This document shows, one piece after another, positions 10,229-22,076 of a stretch of DNA of 64,000 bases. Source of the stretch: Echeneis naucrates. Lineage: Eukaryota > Chordata > Actinopteri > Carangiformes > Echeneidae. The position numbers were made by a program, and so were the translations under genes. The notes under the pieces are model-generated. The model was not told where the DNA came from, did no database searches, and was given only the letters and a program-made list of their open reading frames with translations. Positions within the stretch are counted from its first letter, which is position 1. Each line of letters opens with the position of its first letter. Location of the stretch: positions 599,548-663,547 of the forward strand of contig NC_042518.1 of the NCBI RefSeq assembly GCF_900963305.1, written 5' to 3'.

Positions 10229-13200
10229 TCAGATCAGGACGCTGGACACCGGGACCCGGGTGGACCGGCCGCTCTTTGGCACCACGATGGGCTGGTCCTC
10301 TGTCAACACAGGGAAGGACAATAAAGTTTATTCAGAGGATTGAAATGTTCAACCCATTGTTGGACTAATCAGGAGGAGATGGAGTGAAACAATCGCACTT
10401 CCTGTTGTCACATTGGAAGAAACTGATGACTGTGACTGTGACTGATTGGCTGACAGTTGATCGTTCAGGTGATTGGTCTCATGATCAAGTTAGTCTGAGC
10501 CGCTGAGATCAAAGCGGATTTGTTGACTGACTTTGTTTGAACCAGACCTTTTTCTCCTTTTCTGCCCAGAGATCATGTGATGGTGACATCAGCCGCAGGG
10601 CCTGCAGCGGCTCGGTGCGTCTCACCTGTCGGGTCATAGTTCTCAGCCCGATGGCGGTCCTGTTCGATGAAGAGGGCAGTGGCGAGGAAGAAAGCCCCGC
10701 CCACCACAGCCACAAAGGAGCAGAGCAGCAGAGAGAGCTGCAGGGAGCGAAACTGCCAGAGGAAGGAGTCCGTCTTCTTCAGAGAGTCCGAGACCTGAGA
10801 CAAGAAAAGACGTCAGCAGAGTTCAAAACAGTCGACCAAGACGCACGATGACTTCAAAGCAGCCTCCGTGGTCGACAGGAAGTCAAAGCTCACCCTCAAG
10901 AGAAAGGCCAATCAGGTTTTTTATGATGAACAGGTTTGACTTTTGTAGCTCATTTTATAAATAAAGAACGACAACATGACATTTCGTGTGTGTGTACAGG
11001 GACGCACCACTCCTATCAGGTAGGGGCTCCCGGCGTCTCCCAGCAGGTGGGAGATGACGATCTGCAGCGCTTCTGCGGTGGAACGTCGAGTTGGAACGAC
11101 GACGTACTGGGAAACAGAGTTAGACAAAAAAATGAGTTTTTTTCAGATTCACCTGCTGACCAAAGACTGAGCAAGCAGGCGCTCTGCGTCCTCACCAGGA
11201 GAATATCGGCCACGATGGCCCAGTTCATGGACAGGAAGGTCTCCCCGAAGAAAATGAAAACCTGCAGGGACAGACAGACGATCAGGAGACTCAAACGGTC
11301 CTCTGGGACACTAATGGAACTTTGGGCCGATGATGTGAGCTCACGTATGTGGCTATGGTGCTGGCCTCAGCGAAGACGATGGCCAGGTACAGGAAGGGTG
11401 CCGAGAGGAGAAGACCGGCAGCACAGACCAGCGGGTCGGCCCTGCTCGTCTTCTTCCTCAGCTGCCGACTGACCTGCACGCCGCTGGCCACGCCCAGGAC
11501 ACCTGTGACGCAGGTGATGATCCCGAAAATCAAACTGTCAGAAGAGAAACAAGCAGAGCGTCAGTCGAAGTCCACTTTGGGTCGCTGATCACGGCGAGCA
11601 GCTGCAGGTGTTATACCTTTCTGAGGTGGAGCATTGTTCGTCCACACACGGCGCTCTCTCCCCAGAAAAGATGGCGGCTCTCAAGAGGAAGGTTGGAGCC
11701 CAGAGAGCCAGAGAGCCGGTGACAAACGCCACTGCCGTGAAGCCGAAGGTGGACAACACAAAGCTGTAGCTGCAGGAAAAGATCGGAATTACAGAAACCA
11801 TTTATGGTCAGTCCCAGTGCATGCTGGGAGCTCGGAGCTCTCCAACGCGCTGCTGACGACTCATTTCCGTTCAGTAATTGTTCCACAATGACTCAGACTT
11901 CTAACACTCAGTGACTGTAAACGCTGCAAGATTCAGAAATGATGCTGCAGGTTGTTGCACTCAGACATGATGCAGTTGTGGTGTTGCATAATACACAACA
12001 ACACAACTAATGGAAAGTGTCGACGTGATAAACTGGAAACTGAGTGTCACGTGTGAAATATAAAAACTGTAGATGACACAGCTTCGTCACGGAACTAGAG
12101 TTCCAGAAACCAGGCCAGGTCCCCGTGAATCAAACTAAGTTTCAATAACGAGTAAACGTCTGAAAGTAAGAACAAGACAAAAAAACTGAATCTGACTGAA
12201 CCGAGAACAAAGAAGATGAACTTACTTCTTGCTGAGAGCCAGCAGGTCTGTGAGCCAGCTGGTCCGGTCCAGGTGATGGTCCTGCTGAGCTTCGATGGCT
12301 CCTCGTTTGGGCTCCTTGACCACGAACAGCAGCAGCAGCACGGCCACCAGCCCCAGAGCTGGAGTCACCTGGAGGACGGAGGGACAGGTGTGTTCTTCCA
12401 TTGAACGCAGAATAAAAGGGTTCATTCGAACGAGGTGGGCGGCTCCAATCGGACTCACCCTCAGAGCCCAGTGCCAGTTCTTCGCTGCATTACTGACTTG
12501 TGAGCCAACGATGTATCCGAGACCGCTGAGAGCGGACAGAGCAGAGAGTGAGACCGGACCAACAGGAGTCCTCCTAACAAAACTTCTACTTTCAGAAAAT
12601 AAGATGTTCCTTTACAGCTCCTGATTTTTACTGCTGACTTCTCTTAAGGATCAGCTGGAAATCGTAAGAATGGAGAAACATTTTGATGCCAATGACGAAA
12701 TATCGCAAAAGAAATAAGATTCTTTTTTCACTTCCTGCTTGGAAATGAGGAAATGAGCGACACTGCGAATGTTCTGGGAACACGAATCGACTCAGCGTTT
12801 TCTCTGACCTGCCCACCGGGATGGCGAAGTAAAAGATAGAGAGCATGGTTGTCCTCTTGCCCTTCACGTAGAGGTCAGCGATGATGGTGGGGGCGATGGT
12901 GGAGTAACTGGCCTCCCCGACTCCGACCAGGCCTCGAGTCAACAGCAGGGCCCAGAAGTGCTGCAGGAACAGGAAGAGTCAGCCTCAGACCTCACACGTC
13001 ACTCTGACGTCACGTTGATCAGGAAGGAAATGTCTCACCTCTTTGGGAGTGTAAGAGCTGGCGAGCGTCACCAAGGACCAGAACGAAATTCCAAAGCTCA
13101 TGATGATCTTCCTGTTGTACCTGTCGCCCAGGTAGCCAAATAACGGAGCCAGAAACATGTAGCTGCAGATAAAAACTACCAAAATAAAACAAACCTTAAA

Positions 13201-13646
13201 TGAGCTTCGCTCTCTCAGAAAGCTGCCGTCTCATAAAACTCAGATCAGCATCACGACGGTCAACCTCACCAGTTTGAAGTAAACCTGATGTCCCATCATC
13301 GATCTGAAAATAATGCTCGATGTCTGGGAGGACGCCTGCAGGGGGCCACACACATCAACACGAATCAGACATTTACTGTTTGGATCAAGAGGCCGTATGA
13401 TTGGCTGCTGTGCGGCAGGTGAGGTGCTGTACCTGCCACAGTGAACCTGTCCATGTAGTTGAGCAGGTTGATGTAGCAGAGGATGAGGACGGTCAGCAGG
13501 GCTCGGACACTGGACACCCCGCTGGGCGACTCCTCCTGCGGCTGCCGACCCTCCGCCGCGGCCCCGCCCTGCTCCTCCGGACCCTCCACCTCGCTGTCAT
13601 CAGACAGGAAGGGGGCCGAGTCTGATGTGGGTTCGCTGTGAGACAT
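10229..13646 (-). CDS. spns1: Spinster homologue 1, lysosomal lysophospholipid transporter (MFS)
   Basis: Multi-pass major facilitator superfamily protein of the lysosomal membrane; the family exports lysophosphatidylcholine and lysophosphatidylethanolamine using the proton gradient. Twelve coding exons: 13646-13433, 13335-13270, 13175-13039, 12960-12809, 12525-12459, 12368-12226, 11769-11617, 11534-11345, 11261-11196, 11106-11008, 10794-10626, 10299-10229. They total 1527 nt, 508 aa, and phases agree throughout. The acidic cytosolic N-terminus is followed by TM1 ([18 protein letters not shown]). Next come the MFS signature loop [10 protein letters not shown], the [20 protein letters not shown] segment and a late transmembrane helix in exon 11 ([20 protein letters not shown]). 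The length is close to the human protein. A non-coding 5' exon appears to end at 14864 (donor GTAAAC) and to splice to 13653, just before the start codon. Confidence 0.95.
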
Positions 13647-15522
13647 GGCCGCCCTGAAGAGGAGGACCAAGGTCATTAATCTTCATCAAACGGAACGTCT
13701 GATGTCACTAAACCGCTGCTCTCTTTCATGTTTCTAAAGTCAAACCTTCATTATACACGACTGCATTTCAAGAATTCAGTTAAAAAAGGAAAAACTGCAA
13801 ACAGTGAAGCTTTAGGAGACAACACTTCCTCTTCCTGGTTTTTACAGGAAGATATCTGCTGTCTGTAGTCGTGCAGCTCCACAGAGTCACTCATTACCTG
13901 AAAAACAGCTGCGAACCCTGAAGAGCATGAGAAGAGGAAGAGGAGGAGAAAGAAATGAGAAGCCAAGACGCACATGACCGAGTGAAACCAGAGTCCCGTG
14001 GCTAAACAACATGTGGGCCTCTGCAGGAATGATTTCTGACCATAGTCCAGATTCGCTGATGTGACGATCACTCAGAGACAAAATGTCTTTCAAACAAGTA
14101 AGGTCTCGCCATCACAGGAGGAAGTCACTGATTCAGAGCAGCTCAGACGTTCATTTAGGATTCAGAAGAAAACTTTGTTTTTTATTTTGGTAGAAAAGAA
14201 TTTTTAAATGCTTTTAAGACAGAACTATGTTTAGGAAAACTAAAATGATTAGAAATACAGCCATAACAATAATGATCCAACACTGCAGTTTCTAACCTGA
14301 ATGAAATGTATGTTAACAGCTTTTAAAAGGTAAAGAATACATTAAGTTTTTTTATTATGGAGAGGCAGTAATGATTATGTTAGATTATGGGCCAATCCTG
14401 AGTGACGACACGCAGACAGAGAGAAGATACTCAGTGTTTTTGACCTTTGACCTTTGGTCCATCAGTAAACTCGGCTCACTGATAACTGATCCAACGTTAT
14501 TCTGCTGCCACGCTCACATTTAATCGACCCAAATAAGCTCCCACTGTTATTAATAAGAAGTTCATGTGAGCGGCTGCATATAATATTACTGTTGGAGCTG
14601 CTGAACCAGACACGTTCATTTTATTTATTAGGAAATCTAACAGATGTTAATGTTTATTTCCAAAGACAGAAGAAGGTTTCCACCTCAGATTTTATGGGTT
14701 CATTTTCTAAAAACATTCCCAGTCCAGTTTTAGATTCTGAGCAGTGGAACATGGAACTTCTTGACTTGTCAGGATTTGGTGGATAAGACTGAAGCTTTTT
14801 CTTTCACTGAATATCAAACTCATTTTAACGTAGTGCGGCGTCAGAACAGCTGTTGTTGTTTACCTGATGGGACGAATCCGGGCTGGCGCTTCTTCTCTTC
14901 CGTCTCAGACTGTCCCGGGTCAGGCTCGGCCTAGTCCCGGTCCATCAGAGAGCCCCCGTCAGCACCGAGCACCGGAACAGACACCCGACAAACACCGGCT
15001 GTTTACCGAGCACGACTTCAGCAGCGACGTCTCTCCACCGCCGCCATGTTGGATCCCGAGGACTTCCGGTCCGCAGCTCACGTGAATTGAACGTCAGAAA
15101 GTCACGCGATCGGACGGAACCGATCTGAAGAACGACTGCTGCTGTTTGGTGGTTTGTTTGTGTCTGACTGTGAATTAAAAAGCTTCACAACGTGTGCAGT
15201 TGTGCTGTCGATCATCTGTCCTGATTGTGTCTTCTTTCATTTACATTTTTTATTTGTATTGTTTTCAGTGTTTATTCTTTTTGGAGCCTTCTTTGTCTTC
15301 ACATAAAACATTATTTAATTCGTATTTTCACAGTAAAAAACACAACATATGAAAAATGATACACAGACACAAAAGTATTCAAACAGGTTTTTAAATTTTT
15401 TATCAAGTCTAAAAACAACATTTACAGTAAATTCACTATACAAACAAAATAACAGAAATATCAAACCAAAGTGTTTGTGTTCACTTTGCAAACAATAGAA
15501 GCTATGAAACAGATTTACAGGT
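13647..15522. other. spns1 5' UTR, first intron and promoter; nfatc2ip 3' UTR
   Basis: The spns1 5' UTR exon spans roughly 14864-15060 on the minus strand, and the intron 13654-14863 separates it from the coding start. GC-rich promoter sequence around 14880-15120 carries YY1-, ETS- and E-box-type sites. The nfatc2ip 3' UTR occupies about 15250-15522, with minus-strand AATAAA at 15249-15254. No other coding exon was seen. Confidence 0.6.
15041..15085 (-). promoter_or_regulatory. spns1 core promoter sites: YY1, ETS and CLEAR-type E-box
   Basis: Within 45 bp there is CCGCCATGTTGG (15041-15052, YY1-type), ACTTCCGG (15062-15069, ETS-type) and TCACGTGA (15078-15085). The last is the 8-bp core of the GTCACGTGAC CLEAR element bound by TFEB and TFE3. 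The sites lie just upstream of, or at, the inferred spns1 5' end. YY1 plus ETS is typical of TATA-less housekeeping promoters; the CLEAR core fits a lysosomal gene. The transcription start itself is inferred. Confidence 0.55.
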
Positions 15523-18500
15523 TTAAATCCAAACTTCGATGATGTCACCGTCCTCCATGTCCAGCTGAGCCGGCGTCTGGCTGTGCACCACCTTGGAGCC
15601 GTCAAAGTGGAAGCGGACCTTTCTCTGAGCGCTGGGAGACATCTTGGACAGGTACTGGGAGAAGATGGGGCCGAGCGGCGCGTCCTGAAATAAACAAAGA
15701 ATCGTGATGCGTTCGAGTGCTGCAGATGAGATAAACACAGATGTGGTGGTAAAAAGAGAAGAGACAAACTTTGCTCAAAGAAAATTCTTGTGAAGAGTCT
15801 CTGTCTTTGCCCTGCAGTCGCACAGTGATGATGCTGTCGACGGCGGCCGCTTTGTTTTTATCCTCAGCTGTCATGACGACACAATCTGTACAACAACACG
15901 ACAGAAAGATTTGGAGTTACTCCCTTCGGCCCTCAGTGGTCCGAATGGTGCTGTAAGTTCGCCACAGCCAACAGTGAGAAGCTGCTGTTAAGACACAGCA
16001 GTCATCATCAGAGCTATTCTGTCTTTATTCTGTCAACACAATAAACTCAGACCAACTTCTCCTCACTGGCATCAGAAACATACAGGACTGATCCAGAGAC
16101 TGTGACAGCTCGGCCTCTGAATGAGACGCTGTGATGGATCATTCAAAAAAAAAAAAAACCCTAAACAGCTGACGCTGAACTTACTAACCGATGATGTCAG
16201 CGATGCCAAGGCCGAGTTCGCTGACAGTCGAGTCTGTCGGTAACTCAACATCATCCCTCAGGAGCAGGATGCGAGGGGGCGGGACCTTAAGGATGACGGA
16301 CAGCTGGGCCAACACATCGCTCAAAGGCGTCGACTAAAAACAAACCAATACTATAAATGACACGTAAAAAAGGATGCAATGTTAAATTCAACTTGTGAGG
16401 TTTGACGTTGACGCACAGACAGCACGTGGATCTTATGGACATCTGTTCGGCAGCGGATCTTGAGGGGGATCTCCCGGATTGAGGAGCTGTACGATGAACT
16501 AAGAGAGTGTGAGTTAGGGCTCATTATGATGACATCATCATCCTGCTCCTCCTCAACCACTGGAGAGCGGCAGCGTCTGGACCTGGTCCTGCCCCTGCCC
16601 TGATGCTCCGGAGACAGGAGAGAGTTCACCGCCTGAAGCCTCCTGTCGATCTCACTGAGGAACAGGAAACAAACAGCAAATGTTCCGATTCTGAATAAAA
16701 CTGCAGTTCACAAACTAACAGATGGCACTAGTCTGAACTGACAATCCAGACTCACCTGATCTTCTTCTTGACCTGTCTGGACTGCTTCTGGACCGGACTC
16801 TCGGGAGGTGGTGGAGACGGGCTGCGGATCTCTTGTCTGGAATAAACACAGACGAGTGTTAAATCCATGAGTGAATCAGTTCTTGGGGGAGGACGAGTAT
16901 CAGATGTAACCTGTAGACTGATTTTGACGCTGCTTTAAAGCCAGTTGTCTGGATCTGGGCCTGAACTTTACTACCTACAGTTTGTTGTCTTGTGCTTTGC
17001 TCTTCATGTGTTCTACTTCGTCCTCCTCTGAGTCGCTGAGGGTGATGATGGCTGTCCTTTCTTCAGATGAAAACTGTGACCACAAACTGTCATCTGCACC
17101 GTCGTCTGGTCACAGAAAGAACACAATGACCAACGTCATTAAAGCCACACTCGGTTTCATTATTTTCATTATTTGAGTTTGTTAAAATTTTGTTTTTACC
17201 TTCGTAGTCTTTTTCTGTAGATTCAGGAGTCATTGGCTTCAGCCGCAGACTGCTGCTCACCTGGAAGTAAAAACACTGCGGTGACTCAGGAGGACACGCC
17301 GTCTGAAAAACTTCTCTCAGCTAAGATCGGCCTGTTTACCTTGTTGGAGTAGATCGGCACCGGGACGATGGCTGATGGGTCCAGGATGCGTCTGCGTTTG
17401 GGTTGAGGCTTCGCAGCCTGAACGGCTGTATCTGACACCTGAGACACAGAGCGGGAAACTGAGCTGGTCACAAACACTTGAAGAAACCGACCGTCTGCTG
17501 TGGTGTGGGAACAAATTCATGTCTCCATCAGCCACAAGATGCAACTCTGAATATGTAATTCTATCTGTGGCTGAATGAACCTGTAAACAGAGCCTTTTAT
17601 TCTAACTTCTCATAAAAAAGACAACTACTTGTTGTTTCATCATGTTTTTGGTTATTCTTTTCAAGAATAAATATATAATCTCCACAACAAGCTGCAGAAT
17701 CTGTTCTGATACAGTTTAATCTGCAATGAAAATAAAGATGGAGCTTTTCTCTTACTCTTATTCAGAGGAACATTTGAATAGGTGAAAATATAACACATTA
17801 AAAGTATTTCGTCAGAGATCAGACTCATTTGATAGAAGATGGTCATTACTAGTACGAGCAATGCCGGATTGCAGTAACCTCCAACCCCCCCCTTTTAATT
17901 TCTTTTCTTTTTTACTTTTAATAGGAGTGAATGTCCTTCCTTGTTTGTATTGTTGTTAACCTCACCTGTAAGGAGTACTCGTATTCTGTATTATTATTGA
18001 TCTTACTTGAAAGATACAGAGACTTTGTATTGTATTTTTTTGCATTTGAAAAGTACTCATATAGTCAACAAGAAAGGGAGGCAGGAAAGAAGAAAATAGA
18101 CTTTAAAAGAACTTCTATATAATACACATCCCCTCTATGAGAGTTTGTTGAGTTTTTATGTATGTATATTTGACAAATAAAAATAAGTAAAAACAACAAA
18201 AAAAAAGTATTTCGTCTCTAATTTTCTGGACTCAGAAAATTATAAAATAAAAAATCAATTAAAAGTGAAGTTGTTGAAAAAAGTTTGACTCTGTTCTGAT
18301 GGGTAAAAGTGAGTAAATCAGTTAAATTAAACAGCTTTTGTTGTTCAAATTAACACGAATTCAAACTGAAAGTGAAAGCAGCACTGGCTGCTGACCCCGG
18401 GCTTTTATTTTGAAGAGGTCAAACTAACGTTGCTAACGGATGCTAACGGAGAGTTAACGTCTCTGTTGGAGCTTTAAACTGTTTCCTTCAGCTTCACTGC

Positions 18501-18623
18501 TCCGCTCTTCACCTCCCCTCTCATGAGATTCCCGTTGAGGCTCTCATTCGTGCCTCCTCTGGCCGTCTAAAAGTGGGATTTGGGGTTAAAAACAGCGGAT
18601 CTGTCGCTCACCGATTCGGCCAT
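15523..18623 (-). CDS. nfatc2ip: NFATC2-interacting protein (NIP45), SUMO-like domain protein
   Basis: Nuclear protein of the Rad60-Esc2-NIP45 family. It binds SUMO machinery through SUMO-like domains and modulates NFAT-dependent transcription in mammals. Nine exons: 18623-18612, 17438-17340, 17260-17200, 17105-16979, 16836-16756, 16654-16417, 16333-16189, 15885-15770, 15684-15523. They total 1041 nt, 346 aa. The N-terminus has a basic cluster (PKRRRILDP), then acidic DSEEDE and SPVVEEEQDDDVIIMSP, which resemble SUMO-interacting or phosphorylation segments. SUMO-like domain 1 is about residues 185-255 (IPLKIRCRTDVHKI to GLGIADII). Domain 2 is about 268-346 (IITVRLQGK to the terminal DGDIIEVWI). 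The first exon encodes only MAES. The C-terminus lacks a di-glycine tail, as expected for this family. It is adjacent to spns1 in the same orientation, as in human. Confidence 0.94.
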
Positions 18624-19613
18624 GACGCCTGCTCCAGCCGCGCTGCCTGCTGCCTTCACGGACTGTGGGATTTCTCACCGAGCCTATTCACGGAGAGGTG
18701 GTTATTGTTGCCTTCGGGTGCTGTGGGACGTCAGACAACAGCCGAGGCTCCCACCACGTTTGTGAATGAGCGAAGTAAACTTTAAAGTTATACACCTTTG
18801 TAATAAATATATGCTGTTTATTCTGCCCCCCAAAAAATTCAGCTGCAAACTTATATCGGAACTCTCTATTTTCTCCTTCGCCTTTTTTGCCTACCTTTTG
18901 TCCCTTGCGGCGATCCGTCGGACTCCATGGTAACGCTGCAGCAGCTGTTAGCTAACCTCGGATCGTTTGCGGTGATAAAATTAAACATTTTCTTTGTCTG
19001 CTTTGAATAATAACACAAAGAATGAGACTGGACTTTAAACCAACATGTGTGTGTTTTTAAGAAGAGGACGGACGGTTTCCGGTGAGACAACTGATTTAGC
19101 ATCACCGTCGTTTCCGTCTGATTGTTGTCCAGTTAAACTTTCTGCACATTTAAATATTTAACTTGAATACTTGAAGCCGACTTTACTGCCAACAGATGAT
19201 TTCCCACAGCGAAGGAGAGTTGTGTTCATCTGACCCTGAGAGTAATAAAGACAAACCTGATGAAGTTATAAACTGAAGTTCAACACAGAAGCTGCAAACG
19301 TTAAAAGAAAGCATCCTAATAAAGAAGTGATGCTCTGTTTTCTTAGTTTTTGTGGTTATAAACGGAACACCTTTTGCTTTATACTGAAGAAGTTTGAAGA
19401 TGTTGGAAAAACAGACACACAACATTCACAAAGATGTTTTGACAAAATGATGAAAAACAGTGAAAATGATTTACTGTGTTTGAATCCTGATGGAACTTCG
19501 CCACATGTGAACATCTCCAGCTCAGTTTGTGATGACAATCAGCCAGCATGTTTTAACAGTATGCCTTTGTTTCCCGTTAGAAGCCCAGAGATGTGAGCTT
19601 TGAGACGTTTCAG
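18624..19613. other. Divergent region between nfatc2ip and the Cys-rich gene
   Basis: This contains the nfatc2ip promoter (18624 onward) and, on the plus strand, the presumed 5' UTR or first exon of the Cys-rich membrane protein gene. A splice acceptor-like CCCGTTAG ends at about 19580 and leads into an open frame continuous with the coding start at 19614. The transcript may therefore begin further upstream. Confidence 0.45.
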
Positions 19614-20377
19614 ATGTCATCTGAGGAGGAAACGACGCAGGTGAGAAATCCCTCATTGATGAGAAAACCTTCTCGGCCATTCTCGGTTCTGTGCAGCTCT
19701 CCACTTTGCTGCTGTTGTTGGTCAGGTGCTGCAGGTCTGGGAGCTGGCCATCCCTCTCCCCGCCGTGATGATAATCATTGTCAGTTTCTACATGATGGCT
19801 CTGGGCATTGGACTGTGGATACGACTCTGCCTCAAGGTTGGTGCTGGAAAGAGCTTCAGTTCAGGTGCAGTTACACAGAGCAGGGAAGCCTTCCGCTTCT
19901 TCCAACTGCAGTTTGTGAAGCACACTGCTTCCTGGTAAAAGCTTTAAAGTTGGAGGCTGGAAGGCGTTCAGTTTTGTTTCCTCTAACGTTAGCAGCACAC
20001 GAATGAACCACTGCGGTGTGTGTGAGTTATTGTTTTCCTCCAACAGGATCACTGCTCCTCAGACTCCTGCTCCTGCTGCACAGACATCTCTCTCTGTGAG
20101 CAATGCTTCAAAGTGGCTGAAAGGTGCAACTGTAATCTGCCAACTTTGCACTCGTGTGTTTCCAAAATGTGTCCTACTCTGGATGTAAGTGAAAAGGCTC
20201 AAAGTAGTTTTTTTTCCCATACAGACGATGTTGTTGCACCTCTACGCTCCAAAGTCAGCGTGTTATCGACCAATTATTTCTTATCCTCAGTGTGAGAAAT
20301 GGGACTGTGCCTGCACCTGCCAGCCTCCTGAGTGTGAGTCCTGCAACTGTCTTTGCTTCGAGATCCGGATCAAGTAG
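19614..20377 (+). CDS. Unrecognised single-pass membrane protein with cysteine-rich tail
   Basis: I do not recognise this gene with confidence. Four exons, 19614-19640, 19726-19836, 20047-20184 and 20291-20377, all with consensus junctions, give 120 aa. The short acidic N-terminus is MSSEEETTQ. Exon 2 is almost entirely one hydrophobic segment (LPAVMIIIVSFYMMALGIGL) ending in WIRLCLK, so positive charges follow the membrane. By the positive-inside rule the tail is probably cytosolic. The last 75 residues hold 18 cysteines in CxC, CC and CxxC spacing (SCSCC, RCNCN, CACTC) and end ESCNCLCFEIRIK. The pattern recalls the I-mfa domain of MDFI/MDFIC proteins, but this is only a resemblance. The frame upstream of the chosen ATG is open to a possible splice acceptor at 19580, so the N-terminus may be longer. 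There is no homologue I can name in the human 16p block. Confidence 0.75.
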
Positions 20378-20392
20378 AAGACCAGGACTCAG

Positions 20393-22076
20393 GTACACTG
20401 ATGCTGAAGTTGGCTTATTGACTATAACTTCTAATACAGTCTAATTCCCACATTTAGAATAGAATAGAATAGAATAGAATCCTTTATTGTCACTGTTCAC
20501 ATTGTCACCAACATTAACTGTGAAAATATGCTTAGCAGCTCCACATGGCAGCGAGAAAGAAAAACAAGAAAAACACAAAAGCGCGATATCTCAATAAAAA
20601 CAATATAAAATATAAAATATAGAATATAAAATAAGTATTTCCAAGGTATGATAAATACGGGAATGGTTATGATAAATATGGGAATGGGTATGATAAATAC
20701 GGGAAACAGTGTATACTGTAGTGCAAAAGAGTTTACATTATGGCAATGTCATTATTTACAGCAGGTAGGTGTCTTTGGGGGGGAAGGGATATTGCACTTG
20801 GTAGTGAGTGTGGCCATTGTCAGTCTTTGGGTGGGGGTGGGGGTGGGGTGATGGCTTTGACGGCCTGGGGGAAGAAGCTGTTAATGAGTCTTGTAGTTCT
20901 GGCTTTGAGAGAGCGGTATCTCTTTCCATGGGGGAGGGGGCAGAATAGGGGATAACCGGGGTGTAAGGGATCTGTGCTGATGTTTCTGGCCTTCTTTTTC
21001 AGTCGGCCAGCGTAAGTGTCTCTGAGGGGGGGAAGTGTGGTCCCAATAATTGTCTCCGCCGTCCTCGCCACCCGCTGCAGGTCCTTCCTGTCCTTGGCTG
21101 TGCAGCTGGTGGACCACACTGTACAGCAGTAGGTCAGGATGGACTCGATGGATGCCCTGTAAAAGTTAACCAGCAGGGGGCGGGGGAGGTGAGCCTGCTT
21201 TAGCTTCCTGAGGAAGTAAAGACGCTGGTGGGCTTTCCTCACCTGGTACGAAGTGTGGACGGCCCAGGTGAGGTCGGCCGATATATGTACTCCAAGGAAC
21301 TTGAAGCTCTCCACCCTCTCAACCTCCTCTCCTTTAATGGAGAGGGTGGGGAGCACCGTCTTTTTGGATTTCCTGAAATCCAAAATGATTTCCTTGGTTT
21401 TGGCTGTGTTGAGGACCAGGTTGTTATTGGAACACCAGTCCGTCAAGTGTTTGACCTCCTCCCTGTAGGCTGACTCATTGTTATTCTTAATCAGTCCTAC
21501 AATGGTGGTGTCGTCCGCGAACTTAACAATGGTGTTTGTGGGGTGGATGGGGGAGCAGTCGTGGGTGAAGAGTGAGAATAGGAGAGGGCTGAGGACACAC
21601 CCCTGTGGTGTTCCAGTGTTCAGGATGAGCGTGGAAGAGGTGCGATCTCCCATCCTGACACGTTGGGGTCTGTTTCTGAGGAAGTCCAATAACCATGCAC
21701 ACAGTGAACTGCCGATGCCCAAGTTGCTCAGTTTCATAACTAGTTTCTGGGGGATAACTGTATTAAATGCTGAGCTGAAGTCCACAAACAGCATCCTCAC
21801 GTAGGTGTTGCTCTGGTCCAGGTGAGTGAGGGCTGTGTGGGTCGCCATTATGACCGCATCCTCTGTCGACCTGTTTGCTCTGTATGCAAACTGATGTTGG
21901 TCGAGGTCAGCAGGGATGGCAGATCTGATGAAGTTTAAATTTTAGTATTAAGTATTAAATTTAGAGATTTCAGACATTTAATGGAGAGCCAAACTTCAGG
22001 GAATCATGTGCTTTTGACACTGACTCTGAACATAACACGAGTATAAACTGACTGTTGTCACTTGGCTCTTCCACAG
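20393..22076 (+). other. Possible 3' UTR intron of the Cys-rich gene, holding the LINE
   Basis: Fifteen nt after the stop is a good donor (CTCAG/GTACAC at 20393). A good acceptor (TCTTCCACAG/AAAG) ends at 22076, and an ATTAAA poly(A)-signal variant lies near 22229. If used, most of the intron is the LINE insertion. The stop lies too close to the junction to trigger nonsense-mediated decay. This is inferred from splice motifs only. Confidence 0.35.
20455..21939 (-). mobile_element. 5'-truncated L2-type LINE (non-LTR retrotransposon)
   Basis: The minus strand encodes one long open frame, from about 21935 down to 20820, covering the C-terminal part of a reverse transcriptase. It starts within [20 protein letters not shown], and contains [15 protein letters not shown] (first catalytic Asp), [14 protein letters not shown] and the catalytic [10 protein letters not shown] box. 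It ends in a proline run before the stop. The 3' UTR runs to a tail of ATTCT repeats (plus strand AATAG at 20455-20480), with the preceding ACAATAAAGGATTCTATTCT typical of fish L2-like elements. The endonuclease half is absent, so this is a truncated, non-autonomous copy. The remaining RT frame has no internal stop, which suggests a recent insertion. L2 versus the related Rex1/CR1 lineages cannot be settled by eye. Confidence 0.85.

Noticed and set aside
15315-15767. 150-codon minus-strand frame at the nfatc2ip end
   Set aside because: Different frame from the SUMO-like domain exon, and it runs into the 3' UTR.
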